Assembly: GCF_003611465.1 (NCBI RefSeq)
Contig: NZ_RAXV01000003.1
Span: 55,642-119,641, forward strand
DNA length: 64,000 nucleotides
Direction of reading: 5' to 3'
From: Acinetobacter tianfuensis
GTDB lineage: Bacteria > Pseudomonadota > Gammaproteobacteria > Pseudomonadales > Moraxellaceae
Position numbers and translations under genes: made by a program
Shown here: positions 27,606 to 35,699 of the stretch, one piece after another
How positions within the stretch are numbered: position 1 is the stretch's first letter
Layout: every line of letters starts with the position of its first letter
Notes under the pieces: model-generated
Database searches by the model: none
Seen by the model: only the letters and a program-made list of their open reading frames with translations
What the model was told of the DNA's origin: nothing

Positions 27606-28547
27606 ATGACAATAAATCAATCTACTAGCGTATCAGCTGAATTCGGTTACTACCCCGAACGTATAGAAATTGAAAATGACCGATTTTCTATTAAAACCTT
27701 ACCGAATTTTGAGGATGTTTTAGCTGCGGTAAAAGATGATCCTAATATTCATAAGGATTGGATTTACCCTGGTACTCAAAAAAATATAGATCTAAATGGA
27801 GTGATAACCCATCGTCCATATAGTGTTCGTATATTTGGAATGCCTAAAACCCACGAAATCACACTTCATAGAAGTGACAACATTGAGGACATTGATTTTG
27901 TAGTTTGGTGCTTATCTTTTTTTACAGGTATGCGTTTGTCCAAAGATAAATACGGATTTCTCGATGCGACACCAATCAAAAAAGGAAAGCTCGTAGACTT
28001 TGTACTATCACAATGCACTATTGAGGATGTAATCGAACTGACACTGGATTATCTAGAATCAGAGCGTGATAATTTCCGTGCTACGAAGCGAGTTTCAGCT
28101 GTAATCCATGCATTATTTTTAGCACAATATCCTCAAAGCCTGCCATTTGAACGCTTCCAATATCTTTATATGGCACTTGATGGCTGTTACCAACTTGTAA
28201 AAGCAAAAGCAAATCCTAAACTTAAAAAGGACATCTCTCATAAAAATAGAATTGAATGGATATGTAATCAATTCCAAATAAAAGTTCCTGACTGGGCTTT
28301 GGTTATTGAGAAAAAGTCTGAAATATCAATTGTACGCAATGATACTATGCATGAAGCATTATTTTTAGATGAACCACTTGGATTTGCCATTTACATTAAT
28401 AATCAGCCAGACGGTAAACAGATTAACGTCATACTAGAAATGCAGCATTTACTTTGCCGATTATTAGTTTGCATTCTTGGAAAAGCTGAAACTGACTACG
28501 TCAAATCATGTATTAATAATCGACTACTAAAATGTCTTACGTTATAA
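27606..28547 (+). CDS. Moron-type accessory protein with HEPN-like RNDTMH motif
   Basis: A 313-aa protein encoded against the direction of all surrounding late genes, between the scaffold and Gp49-like genes. I recognise no named full-length family. Residues about 185-300 are helical and contain RNDTMH at 244-249, the R-x4-H signature of HEPN ribonucleases; flanking helices (KNRIEWICNQFQI before, QHLLCRLLVCILG after) fit a HEPN helix bundle. The N-terminal half (residues 1-110) is beta-rich (HRPYSVRIFGMPKTHEITLH) and could be a sensor. It has its own promoter-like boxes and a hairpin terminator after the stop. Genes placed like this in prophages are often expressed in the lysogen and exclude other phages; that role is inferred. 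Confidence 0.7.
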   Translation: MTINQSTSVSAEFGYYPERIEIENDRFSIKTLPNFEDVLAAVKDDPNIHKDWIYPGTQKNIDLNGVITHRPYSVRIFGMPKTHEITLHRSDNIEDIDFVVWCLSFFTGMRLSKDKYGFLDATPIKKGKLVDFVLSQCTIEDVIELTLDYLESERDNFRATKRVSAVIHALFLAQYPQSLPFERFQYLYMALDGCYQLVKAKANPKLKKDISHKNRIEWICNQFQIKVPDWALVIEKKSEISIVRNDTMHEALFLDEPLGFAIYINNQPDGKQINVILEMQHLLCRLLVCILGKAETDYVKSCINNRLLKCLTL

Positions 28548-28588
28548 ACAAATAAGCAAAAGCAGAATTTAAATTTGTATTTAGATAA

Positions 28589-28613
28589 AAACCACCATTT
28601 TTAATGGTGGTTT
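28589..28613. terminator. Bidirectional terminator hairpin of the accessory cassette
   Basis: AAACCACCATT and AATGGTGGTTT form an 11-bp stem with a 3-base loop. It lies between the convergent 313-aa gene and the Gp49-like gene. The T-run is better on the minus strand (TTTTT after the stem), so it also shields the accessory gene from antisense late transcripts. Confidence 0.8.
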
Positions 28614-28645
28614 AAAGATATCGAATTCGATAGGTTTAAATCAAT

Positions 28646-29230
28646 TCACCCAATAATATGGCTTAATTTTTCTTTCAGCAAATAACCCTCAAGCACCCAT
28701 ACTTTGTTGCGAGCATTTTCATACGCAATTTTGCGACCAATTTCAGCATCGAAATTTTCAGGACTTGCACATGCACTTTCACCTGTAACAGTGAATCCAT
28801 TCTCTAATGTAAGAATACAGAATGTTAATGTCTGTAGTGAAAGCGGTGCATCAAAAACTTCTACACCATTATCGCGCTTGCATACGTCACGAGGTAGGAT
28901 GTATTCAACTGCTTTAATTTTAGAATCAATATCAGCAGGCGTTAAACGTGGAGCATTTAAGTTTTTAGATTGAATTTCTTGCTCAATTTGCTGTTCTACT
29001 GTCTTGGGTTCTTCCTGAACCAAAATCACGACTGCACCATTCGGAATACGATCTGTTTTATGACTATAAGTTTCATTATTTGTCACTCGATAATCAAGTA
29101 ATGGATTCTCGACAACCAAGTAATCACCTGAAATATGCCACGCACTAACGCCAATCATTCGTGCAACCTGTTCAGCATTACCAGTAGTGTCAGTGGTTGG
29201 ATCAAGTTGTAAAGTAATTTGAGCAGTCAT
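28646..29230 (-). CDS. Gp49-family phage protein
   Basis: A 194-aa protein starting at 29230 (MTAQITLQ); the ATG four codons upstream overlaps the probable ribosome site TTGGAA. The C-terminal 100 residues are the conserved Gp49/66 domain: RLTPADIDSKIKAVEYI, LSLQTLTFCILTLENGFTV, TGESACASPENFDAEIG, and ENARNKVWVLEGYLLKEKL. The N-terminal part is variable. Molecular function of this widespread phage family is unknown. Here the gene lies between portal and scaffold, with a late-box copy upstream and the accessory cassette downstream. Confidence 0.85.
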   Translation of the reverse strand: MTAQITLQLDPTTDTTGNAEQVARMIGVSAWHISGDYLVVENPLLDYRVTNNETYSHKTDRIPNGAVVILVQEEPKTVEQQIEQEIQSKNLNAPRLTPADIDSKIKAVEYILPRDVCKRDNGVEVFDAPLSLQTLTFCILTLENGFTVTGESACASPENFDAEIGRKIAYENARNKVWVLEGYLLKEKLSHIIG

Positions 29231-29291
29231 AATAAATTCCAATAAAAAAGACAGCCAATTCGACTGCCTTAGTATCTGTGAACAATAAAAA

Positions 29292-29486
29292 TTACTCTTG
29301 CCTTACAAGGGGTATTGCATTTAGCTCATTTTTTAGTTCAATTTTTTGCCTCATTCGTTCACGAGATAATGTTTCTTTTTTAGTTAAACGCCCTATTCCT
29401 CGACCTCCGCCTTTATTACCTAAACGCTTAGACCAATATTCATAGTCACAATTTATAGGCTTGCCACCCTTGACTGTTCTGCTCAT
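29292..29486 (-). CDS. Small basic phage protein
   Basis: A 64-aa basic protein (about a quarter Lys/Arg), starting MSRTVKGGKPINCDYEYWSK and containing the Gly/Arg-rich GNKGGGRGIGRL. Similar small proteins with an EYWS-R-GN-GG pattern are common next to phage portal genes. It follows the portal stop by 7 bases. The last codons overlap late-box copy 4. Nucleic-acid binding is plausible from charge only. Confidence 0.6.
   Translation of the reverse strand: MSRTVKGGKPINCDYEYWSKRLGNKGGGRGIGRLTKKETLSRERMRQKIELKNELNAIPLVRQE
29301..29312 (-). promoter_or_regulatory. Late-promoter-like box, copy 4
   Basis: On the minus strand this reads CCCCTTGTAAGG and encodes PLVR near the end of the 64-aa gene. 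It is 71 bases upstream of the Gp49-like start, similar to copies 1, 2 and 5. Confidence 0.4.
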
Positions 29487-29493
29487 AATATTT

Positions 29494-31782
29494 TCACCCT
29501 AAGTTATCGGTAGTTCGAGCTGTTTCTATACCCTGCATTCCTGTTGAACCTTGCTGTGGTACTGGTGGGTTCATCGGGCTGGTATTCTGTTGAACCATTG
29601 GCAATTGCTCACTGCCAACCTGTGCTCCTTCACCCTCAATGTACGGACTACGAATATTGCGTGCTGCAGTCTGCTCTGCTGTTGGGAAATTAGGGTCATC
29701 ACCCATAGGATCAGGACGTTGATAACCTGCACCTTTCATAATCTCGTCAGCAATAGGTGCGATCTGCGGCATCATTGCTACCTGTGAACCTCCTTGCATT
29801 GCTGAATATGCAGCTTGCACACCAATTTGTACTGAACGTGCGTCTATTTCCTTAATTTCACTTACTGCTTTACGCTCTTTAAGTTCAAGCTCTCGACGTT
29901 TTAGATCAATACCAGCATCGGCAAGTGCTTTATCAACAGCTTCTTTAATTTGTTGTTCCACTTGTTCTGGTGTCGGTGCCTGTGTAGCTTGACGAATAGA
30001 TTCAATAATATCTTTCTTGAATGGAATGTCAGTCAAGGCCATCACATAAGGCAATACTGCAACTTGAACTTCTTGAGGTAAGGATTTAACAATCTCAGAC
30101 AAGGCATTAAGTTGTTGTTCTCGGAAAGTGCTGGTACTTGGAACATCATCAAGTACAACTTTCAAGCGTGTACGTTGAACATCATTACTAACATAAGGAT
30201 AACCATGTTCATCAACCTCGGGTTTATTGATAACAACTGTACGATCCTCACGTACTGCATCACCTTCAATAATGATAGTCTGTTGCTGAGTACCCATATC
30301 CTCAACGATCATTGATAGTAGCATTTCTCCCATGAGGGTACGTCCCTCACGGAAATTATCCATCATCTTCATTAAGGTCTGGTTTGACTGCTCGATCTGT
30401 AACTGTTCTTGTTTTCCAGAAGTAGCATTACCTTTTTTACCTTGGAACCCAGAAGTAATATTGCTTACTTGCTCAATAGCAGCACGATTATCACTGATCA
30501 GTTGGAAATGTTGCTGTGATAATTCATAGTCACGTTTAACATCGAATCTTGCACCAGGTCTAGCCATGTGTGCTGCATCCAATACAATATCAGCATCAGG
30601 ACGTGCAACTTGACGACGTAATTGTTCGTCTGTCATCGCCACTGCACCTTTGGTACGCTCAACACGTGTAACACTCATGCCCCAACGCAGTTTAGAAATA
30701 CCTGAATTGATACTATCCTGGCTGTACTTCATGCCACGAACAAAGCCATACGGTATGCCAGTATTATCTTCACGGAACCCAAAAAAAGGTACATAAGGGA
30801 AATAATGGTGTGAATATGGCGAAGGACTATCATGTAAAAGGTGTGGTCCAAGCCAATATGAACGACGCAACTTTGATATGGTAGCCTGCTCTACACGTGC
30901 AACACCTTGATAAATTGCTAAGTCATGAGCCATATTATTGGCATCATACTCAACGATACGACCATCACTGAACTTTAAAACTGGTACATGCACCCAACGA
31001 CGGTACCAAACTTCAGTAACGTTTATCTCTTTAGATGTCGGGTTATACCAGTAGTTTTCACTTATCGTCCATGAACGTGCATCAAGCCAAGCGTTTTGTA
31101 AGCCTGTACTTGCTCCACCATCCAGCACATCAGGTTGCTGCCACCATGAACCACCATAACGACCAACTGTTTGGATTAGCTCCTTGTGTTCAGGGAAAGC
31201 ACTCATCAATCGTTTAGGATGAACCCAGCGTGTACGGCGTAACCAGCGTGCATCAGATAAGTCTGGTTCTGTAGACTTCATATCCCAATGAATCTCATTA
31301 CGATGAACTACAACACAACGATAAGGATATTTAAATGGGTCTTGCTCACGCTTTACCTCAACCCATCCTAAACCACATGAAATTTGAGGACGAAAAGCAT
31401 CACTACATGCTTTATCAGCTTTAGATAAACGTTCAGCTTGATTTAATTTGTAGTTCAAGGCATCGGCAACATCATCACCGCCAGTTTCACCATTGGCTTT
31501 TACACGCCAATCAGTACGAGTCTGTAGCTCATAACCCATAATCGACAATAAAGCTGGGCTAATTCTGTCCTCTACTGCAGGTGGAATACCGATCTGTTGC
31601 ATACGGTTAAGCAAATCTGTATCTAATTGATTGCCATCTGCATAGTCCATCTCTTTATCTGCGATGTGACGCCAATGAGGTTGTTCCTCAATTTCATGCA
31701 TAATCTCCGTTAATTCTTCCAGACTGAGCGTATCATCATCGCTAATCTGCTCACTTGTAGCTGTATCTTCTTGAGTAAACAT
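29494..31782 (-). CDS. Portal protein (P22-like)
   Basis: A 762-aa protein, the length of P22-type portals. Characteristic segments are the N-terminal acidic helix (EELTEIMHEIEEQP), CGLGWVEVKREQDPFKYPYR, HRNEIHWDMKSTEPDLSDAR with WLRRTRWVHPKRLMSAFPEH, and the helical stem near ITSGFQGKKGNATSGKQEQL. The Gln/Met-rich C-terminal tail (residues 680-762) is probably the barrel or crown. It forms the dodecameric vertex through which DNA enters and leaves. AAGGAA lies 6 bases before the ATG. It follows TerL by 9 bases. Confidence 0.93.
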   Translation of the reverse strand: MFTQEDTATSEQISDDDTLSLEELTEIMHEIEEQPHWRHIADKEMDYADGNQLDTDLLNRMQQIGIPPAVEDRISPALLSIMGYELQTRTDWRVKANGETGGDDVADALNYKLNQAERLSKADKACSDAFRPQISCGLGWVEVKREQDPFKYPYRCVVVHRNEIHWDMKSTEPDLSDARWLRRTRWVHPKRLMSAFPEHKELIQTVGRYGGSWWQQPDVLDGGASTGLQNAWLDARSWTISENYWYNPTSKEINVTEVWYRRWVHVPVLKFSDGRIVEYDANNMAHDLAIYQGVARVEQATISKLRRSYWLGPHLLHDSPSPYSHHYFPYVPFFGFREDNTGIPYGFVRGMKYSQDSINSGISKLRWGMSVTRVERTKGAVAMTDEQLRRQVARPDADIVLDAAHMARPGARFDVKRDYELSQQHFQLISDNRAAIEQVSNITSGFQGKKGNATSGKQEQLQIEQSNQTLMKMMDNFREGRTLMGEMLLSMIVEDMGTQQQTIIIEGDAVREDRTVVINKPEVDEHGYPYVSNDVQRTRLKVVLDDVPSTSTFREQQLNALSEIVKSLPQEVQVAVLPYVMALTDIPFKKDIIESIRQATQAPTPEQVEQQIKEAVDKALADAGIDLKRRELELKERKAVSEIKEIDARSVQIGVQAAYSAMQGGSQVAMMPQIAPIADEIMKGAGYQRPDPMGDDPNFPTAEQTAARNIRSPYIEGEGAQVGSEQLPMVQQNTSPMNPPVPQQGSTGMQGIETARTTDNLG

Positions 31783-31791
31783 AGCTTTTCC

Positions 31792-33456
31792 TTATAAACG
31801 CCAATCTGTCGGAGGTGCTTCGACATAACCATGTGTATTTTGATGTGTTGTACCTTGATTCATACCAGTAAGACTAGCCGTATAGACGTAATCACCAAGC
31901 AAACCTGCATCTTTAGCCTGTGCCCATTGTCTAAGTGCATCTGCACCTTCTGAGCAACCATTGGATTTATCAGGCTGATCAATAAACATATTGGCTTGTT
32001 GGTTAAACTTTTTCTTATAGCCTTCAATGCGTTCGATACCCAATTTGCATCGACCTTCATCAAACCAAGCATTTTTTAAATATCGCCTAGTCATACGAAT
32101 ACCATCCATCAACACAGTAATTCGAGGTATGACAATAAACTTATGTCCAGGTAATAATTCTTCTAATGACTCTAAATTTGATTTGTTATAGTCGCCAAGC
32201 CGTTGGTGTGCTGCGTCATGTGGTAAATAATGAATATGATAAAGGTAAGGCTTATCTTTGATGAGTTTTGCGTAATATCTTAAATCTTGGCCATGTGCTT
32301 CTTCATAATCAATGAAACGGTCTTGTTGATTCATCATTTGATGGAACCAAATTGCACATCCATCACTATTACCTAAATCCCAATAAGTGCATGTCGGCAC
32401 ATCCAAAGGCTCTATATCAGCAATACCGCCACGTTTACGCAATTCAAGCATGTCATCAGCATAGTAATTGCCTTCTGTTGATACCTGAAATGCTTCATCT
32501 GGGAATGATGGGAACTCTTGCCACATTAAAGCCTGATCACCTGACAGGTCATTGTCACGTTGGGATACATACCAAGCACGTTGATCAGGATCAATGCGCA
32601 TCTTGATACCCATTTTTTCACTGACAATTATCTCTGTCCGATCAAAAATATTGTGATCTTTCTTAGAAATAACCACGTTAGATGAATCAATACGATACTT
32701 AGGTTCTTGCCACCAAGCATAAAAATGGAAACGATAGTCTTTAGGTGTAAGCTTTTTACGGGATGCAAAGTTCTTTTGAGCAATCTGAACCTTATCAAAG
32801 AAGTCACCACCACGACCTTCAGCAGTGGATTCAATGACCAATACGCCATTTATTGGTACCGCTGGTAATGAACCTGTACGAACCTCTTTCGCTTTACCAG
32901 GTGATTGAGCACAAATCTTGCCATATTCAGAAATATGTAAGCGGTGCAACGTACCACCACGGAATGATGTAGCAACAGAAATTTTAGAACCATTATGTGC
33001 AAATTCCATCTCGGTACCGTTATTAGTTTTGAGAGGAAAACGTTCCATAATTTCTGGTGGTAAGTTATCGTACGCAAACTTGACCTTATCGCTGAATATA
33101 TCCCCAACGGTTTCTAAGTTCTGCGCAATAATCCCACAGTGTTGATTGGCATTAAATAAAGCATGATCAAGCCACAATATACAAATCAATGTGGTGAAAC
33201 CTAACTGACGTGCTTTTAAGATAATATTACGGTACCAAAGGCGATCTAAAAATTTAACCTGTGCATCATTCGGTTTAAAAGGTAATTCAAATGTTGGGGC
33301 TTCTTCCATTTGTCCCAATTCATTTACAAAGTCATCACCTTTAATTTTAATCTTATATAAACAGCCACTAAAAATACGCCAAACAGGGTCTGCCAAGCAG
33401 CGTTCAAGCTCCTCGGCATTTGTCGGTAGTGGCTGTAAGTTAGTGTTATAAATCAA
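31792..33456 (-). CDS. Terminase large subunit
   Basis: A 554-aa packaging motor. ATPase motifs: Walker A-like KARQLGFTT (81-89), Walker B region RLHISEYGK with E177, and coupling motif VLVIESTAEG (205-214). The C-terminal RNase-H-like nuclease begins near TYWDLGNSDG with D360 and ends around KSNGCSEGADALRQWAQ. It cuts concatemers and pumps DNA into the prohead with the portal and TerS. A large inverted repeat lies in the gap between this gene and terS. Confidence 0.94.
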   Translation of the reverse strand: MIYNTNLQPLPTNAEELERCLADPVWRIFSGCLYKIKIKGDDFVNELGQMEEAPTFELPFKPNDAQVKFLDRLWYRNIILKARQLGFTTLICILWLDHALFNANQHCGIIAQNLETVGDIFSDKVKFAYDNLPPEIMERFPLKTNNGTEMEFAHNGSKISVATSFRGGTLHRLHISEYGKICAQSPGKAKEVRTGSLPAVPINGVLVIESTAEGRGGDFFDKVQIAQKNFASRKKLTPKDYRFHFYAWWQEPKYRIDSSNVVISKKDHNIFDRTEIIVSEKMGIKMRIDPDQRAWYVSQRDNDLSGDQALMWQEFPSFPDEAFQVSTEGNYYADDMLELRKRGGIADIEPLDVPTCTYWDLGNSDGCAIWFHQMMNQQDRFIDYEEAHGQDLRYYAKLIKDKPYLYHIHYLPHDAAHQRLGDYNKSNLESLEELLPGHKFIVIPRITVLMDGIRMTRRYLKNAWFDEGRCKLGIERIEGYKKKFNQQANMFIDQPDKSNGCSEGADALRQWAQAKDAGLLGDYVYTASLTGMNQGTTHQNTHGYVEAPPTDWRL

Positions 33457-33496
33457 TTTTTACTCCATTTTGCACAACATTGGTGCATTTTTGAAG

Positions 33497-33557
33497 CGTG
33501 TACGTGAATGAAATTGTTTTGGTGTGGGTGATTAATCGTTCCATTCACGTACATGCA
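33497..33557. repeat. Long inverted repeat between terS and terL
   Basis: Arms TGTACGTGAATG and CATTCACGTACA are perfectly complementary over 12 bp and extend to 15 with one G-T pair; the loop is about 31 bases. It occupies the 101-bp gap between the terminase genes. It lacks a T-run, so it is not a standard terminator. A packaging signal, protein-binding site or mRNA-stability element is possible. Confidence 0.6.
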
Positions 33558-34232
33558 CTAATATTCAGGATCATCAGCAATTGGTTTAAATGCAGAACTA
33601 TTTCCAGTGCTCACTCGTTCAAGTAATGCAGTCAGTGCATCGACAGGTTTATTGTTCTCATCATCAAGTCCAAACGCTTGACGTTCTAAAGCAATCAATG
33701 TTTTGAGTGTGTCGCTTAAATCTTTCATAGACTTCACACGACCAGGCATTGAGATAATCTTCATGTAAAGGTCATTTACTTTGTCATTGCCTTTATCATC
33801 AGGTGACCACATGAGCTCACCCAACATTTCCAGCAATTTGACATTCTCTTGACCGACCATCATTTCGAGCTCATCAAATAGGCTCATAGCAATCTTGCGT
33901 GAACGTTGAATATCCTTACGTTGATTCAATCGAACATAGGTCAATTGAGTTGCTGCATCTTCGATAATTTCTTGGTCACGTTTAATGGTTACGGGTGTAA
34001 CCTGTTCCGTAACCATTGCTTGCGTAACCATTGCATCAGACTTGGCTTTAATCTTTTCTGCCAAGTTCCTTGGTATTCCAAGTTTTGTAAAATGTTTAAT
34101 AATTGCAGCATGAGAAACCTTCTGACCTGTTTCTTCCTCATACGCAGCAGCTAATTGACGTGGACTAAGAATTCCCGCTCTCCAACCACGTTCAATGCGG
34201 TCATAGTCAATTTTCTGTCTTTTTTCAGTCAT
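33558..34232 (-). CDS. Terminase small subunit
   Basis: A 224-aa protein. The N-terminus DYDRIERGWRAGILSPRQLA with YEEETGQKVSHAAIIKHFTK is a helix-turn-helix typical of small terminase subunits that recognise the packaging site. The centre is helical (NQRKDIQRSRKIAMSLFDEL, oligomerisation) and the C-terminal ALERQAFGLDDEN matches the family. It overlaps the upstream nuclease gene by 8 bases. Confidence 0.85.
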   Translation of the reverse strand: MTEKRQKIDYDRIERGWRAGILSPRQLAAAYEEETGQKVSHAAIIKHFTKLGIPRNLAEKIKAKSDAMVTQAMVTEQVTPVTIKRDQEIIEDAATQLTYVRLNQRKDIQRSRKIAMSLFDELEMMVGQENVKLLEMLGELMWSPDDKGNDKVNDLYMKIISMPGRVKSMKDLSDTLKTLIALERQAFGLDDENNKPVDALTALLERVSTGNSSAFKPIADDPEY

Positions 34233-34767
34233 TGATTGCTACCTCGCTTTTAATACGCTTGGCAGCATTGATATGTGCTGTTCTACATGCCATGATTTTT
34301 TTCATTGAAGCAGTAGGTAATGCAATGACACCTGCTTTCTCGCAAGCAATCTCAATTAATACATCCAACTGAATATCACCTGTAGATGACCACATTAGGC
34401 AACGACGGACTTTATTGACAGCACCCTTCGACATAGCCAATTGAGTTGCATATAAAGTTGCTTGACCAATACCAGATACAGTATGTGTGTAACCTTTAGT
34501 TCCATCTTTAACTTCAATTACACTGGCACTACCATCTACGTGGTAAATAACAATATCTGCACGACCATATTTAAAAGATTGCTCATATAGACAAATACAA
34601 GCTTCTGTGTGCGGTATTCTTTCATCAAAATACCCACACTCAGTAGATTCCTTGAACTGTTGAATTAAATCGTATTCAACACCATGTGGAATTTCATTTT
34701 GATCTATGATTTTGGTTAATTCCTCTAAAACCACAGATTTAATATTTTCTTTAGATTTTTCAGCCAT
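34225..34767 (-). CDS. PD-(D/E)XK nuclease-like protein
   Basis: A 180-aa protein. The core is YGRADIVIYHVDG followed by SVIEVKDG: D and E-x-K are spaced as in PD-(D/E)XK nucleases, and GIGQATLYATQLA supplies the Q-x-x-x-Y helix common in RecB/Cas4-like members. Start at 34767 is chosen because GAGG lies 10 bases upstream; GTG at 34773 and TTG at 34776 are too close to it. The start codon and ribosome site sit in a strong hairpin. It is coupled to terS by overlap, so it may act in genome processing or in host DNA breakdown. Confidence 0.7.
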   Translation of the reverse strand: MAEKSKENIKSVVLEELTKIIDQNEIPHGVEYDLIQQFKESTECGYFDERIPHTEACICLYEQSFKYGRADIVIYHVDGSASVIEVKDGTKGYTHTVSGIGQATLYATQLAMSKGAVNKVRRCLMWSSTGDIQLDVLIEIACEKAGVIALPTASMKKIMACRTAHINAAKRIKSEVAIND

Positions 34768-34801
34768 GATCACCAAACCTCATATTGGTTTAATGATCAT
34801 G
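34765..34801 (-). promoter_or_regulatory. RNA hairpin covering ribosome site and start of the nuclease gene
   Basis: CATGATCA and TGATCATG (34794-34801 and 34765-34772) pair over 8 bp, enclosing a second 5-bp stem AAACC/GGTTT and a 7-base loop. The GAGG ribosome site lies in the loop and inner stem and the ATG is in the outer stem, so folding would block translation of the nuclease gene. Confidence 0.55.
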
Positions 34802-34822
34802 TATATATGTGGGGAGGTCTAA

Positions 34823-34834
34823 CCTTAGAGGGGG
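34823..34834 (-). promoter_or_regulatory. Late-promoter-like box, copy 5
   Basis: On the minus strand this reads CCCCCTCTAAGG, 56 bases before the nuclease start, with TATATA about 27 bases downstream of its first base. It would start the packaging/head transcript. Confidence 0.45.
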
Positions 34835-35221
34835 TTACCAGCGAATTGGTTTTTCTAATATATTTCCATTTTTTTGTTTTAATCCGCACCATTCACAGCA
34901 ATCAACCACCCATGAATCAGCGTCACTGTATTTTTGTAGTTTAGGTGGAATATTTTTTATAATCACAAGTCGATCATAGGTAATGAACTTATGTGGGCAC
35001 GAACCATCAAAACGACCTTCATGTTGAATTTCTTCTTCTGTTGCTTCTCTAAAATTGCGCCTATAACCATAAAACCATGTAGTAGTTCTTGTGCTATAAC
35101 GTCGAACTTCTACATCAATTTCATCCGTTTTAAATTCGCTTGGCCATTGACGTTCAACCACCCAAAGACCTGTATCTTTTGAATCAAATATAGATACAAC
35201 TTTTTTACCAATCAGATTCAT
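34835..35221 (-). CDS. Hypothetical phage protein (128 aa)
   Basis: A 128-aa protein, beta-rich in the first 60 residues (KKVVSIFDSKDTGLWVVERQ) and ending with a Cys-containing segment WVVDCCEWCGLKQKNG that may bind metal. It overlaps the upstream wHTH gene by 4 bases (ATGA) and is the last gene before the late-box copy and the packaging genes. No family recognised. Confidence 0.6.
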   Translation of the reverse strand: MNLIGKKVVSIFDSKDTGLWVVERQWPSEFKTDEIDVEVRRYSTRTTTWFYGYRRNFREATEEEIQHEGRFDGSCPHKFITYDRLVIIKNIPPKLQKYSDADSWVVDCCEWCGLKQKNGNILEKPIRW

Positions 35222-35676
35222 AACAACTCACCTTGCTTACCTACATCCAGTAAATCACTAACTTGTCTATTAAGCTTCCGAACCTGACTCGTTACTTCAC
35301 TCTGAAGTATTGCCATGTGATGGCCCATTTCAATATTTGCATATTGCATTGCTTCAGCAACCATCAAATTTCCGAGATGACGGGCTTCACGTGGGGTGAG
35401 CGTTAAGATCTCATCATCCCCAATTTCAATTTTCACAGTCCCATCCGGTAGTACCATTTTAGACATCAATCTTGCTTGACGATGCTTTGGAGCTGGAATG
35501 AACACTCCACGCTGAACACGGATAATCTGACCGCTATCGACAAGGCACCTTAAACGATCGTCAACAATTGATAGTTTTAAACCTGTCAATTGTGACAAAG
35601 TTTCTCTGGTAACAATCTGCTCTTGATTATGTAAATCCTCAATGGCTTCAAGGATTGTTTCAGCGTTAGACTTCAT
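35218..35676 (-). CDS. Winged-helix phage DNA-binding protein
   Basis: A 152-aa protein starting at 35676 (MKSNAETILEAI), where AGGGGAG lies 7 bases upstream; the ATG two codons earlier is too close to it. Residues 5-62 form a winged helix: IVTRETLSQLTGLKLSIVDD followed by RLRCLVDSGQIIRVQRGVFIP. The C-terminal part has LTPREARHLGNLMVAEAMQY and a helical tail. Placement at the end of the early genes, upstream of the late boxes, makes it a reasonable candidate for a late-gene regulator; that is inference. Confidence 0.6.
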   Translation of the reverse strand: MKSNAETILEAIEDLHNQEQIVTRETLSQLTGLKLSIVDDRLRCLVDSGQIIRVQRGVFIPAPKHRQARLMSKMVLPDGTVKIEIGDDEILTLTPREARHLGNLMVAEAMQYANIEMGHHMAILQSEVTSQVRKLNRQVSDLLDVGKQGELL

Positions 35677-35699
35677 TGTCATACTCCCCTAAATCGCTC

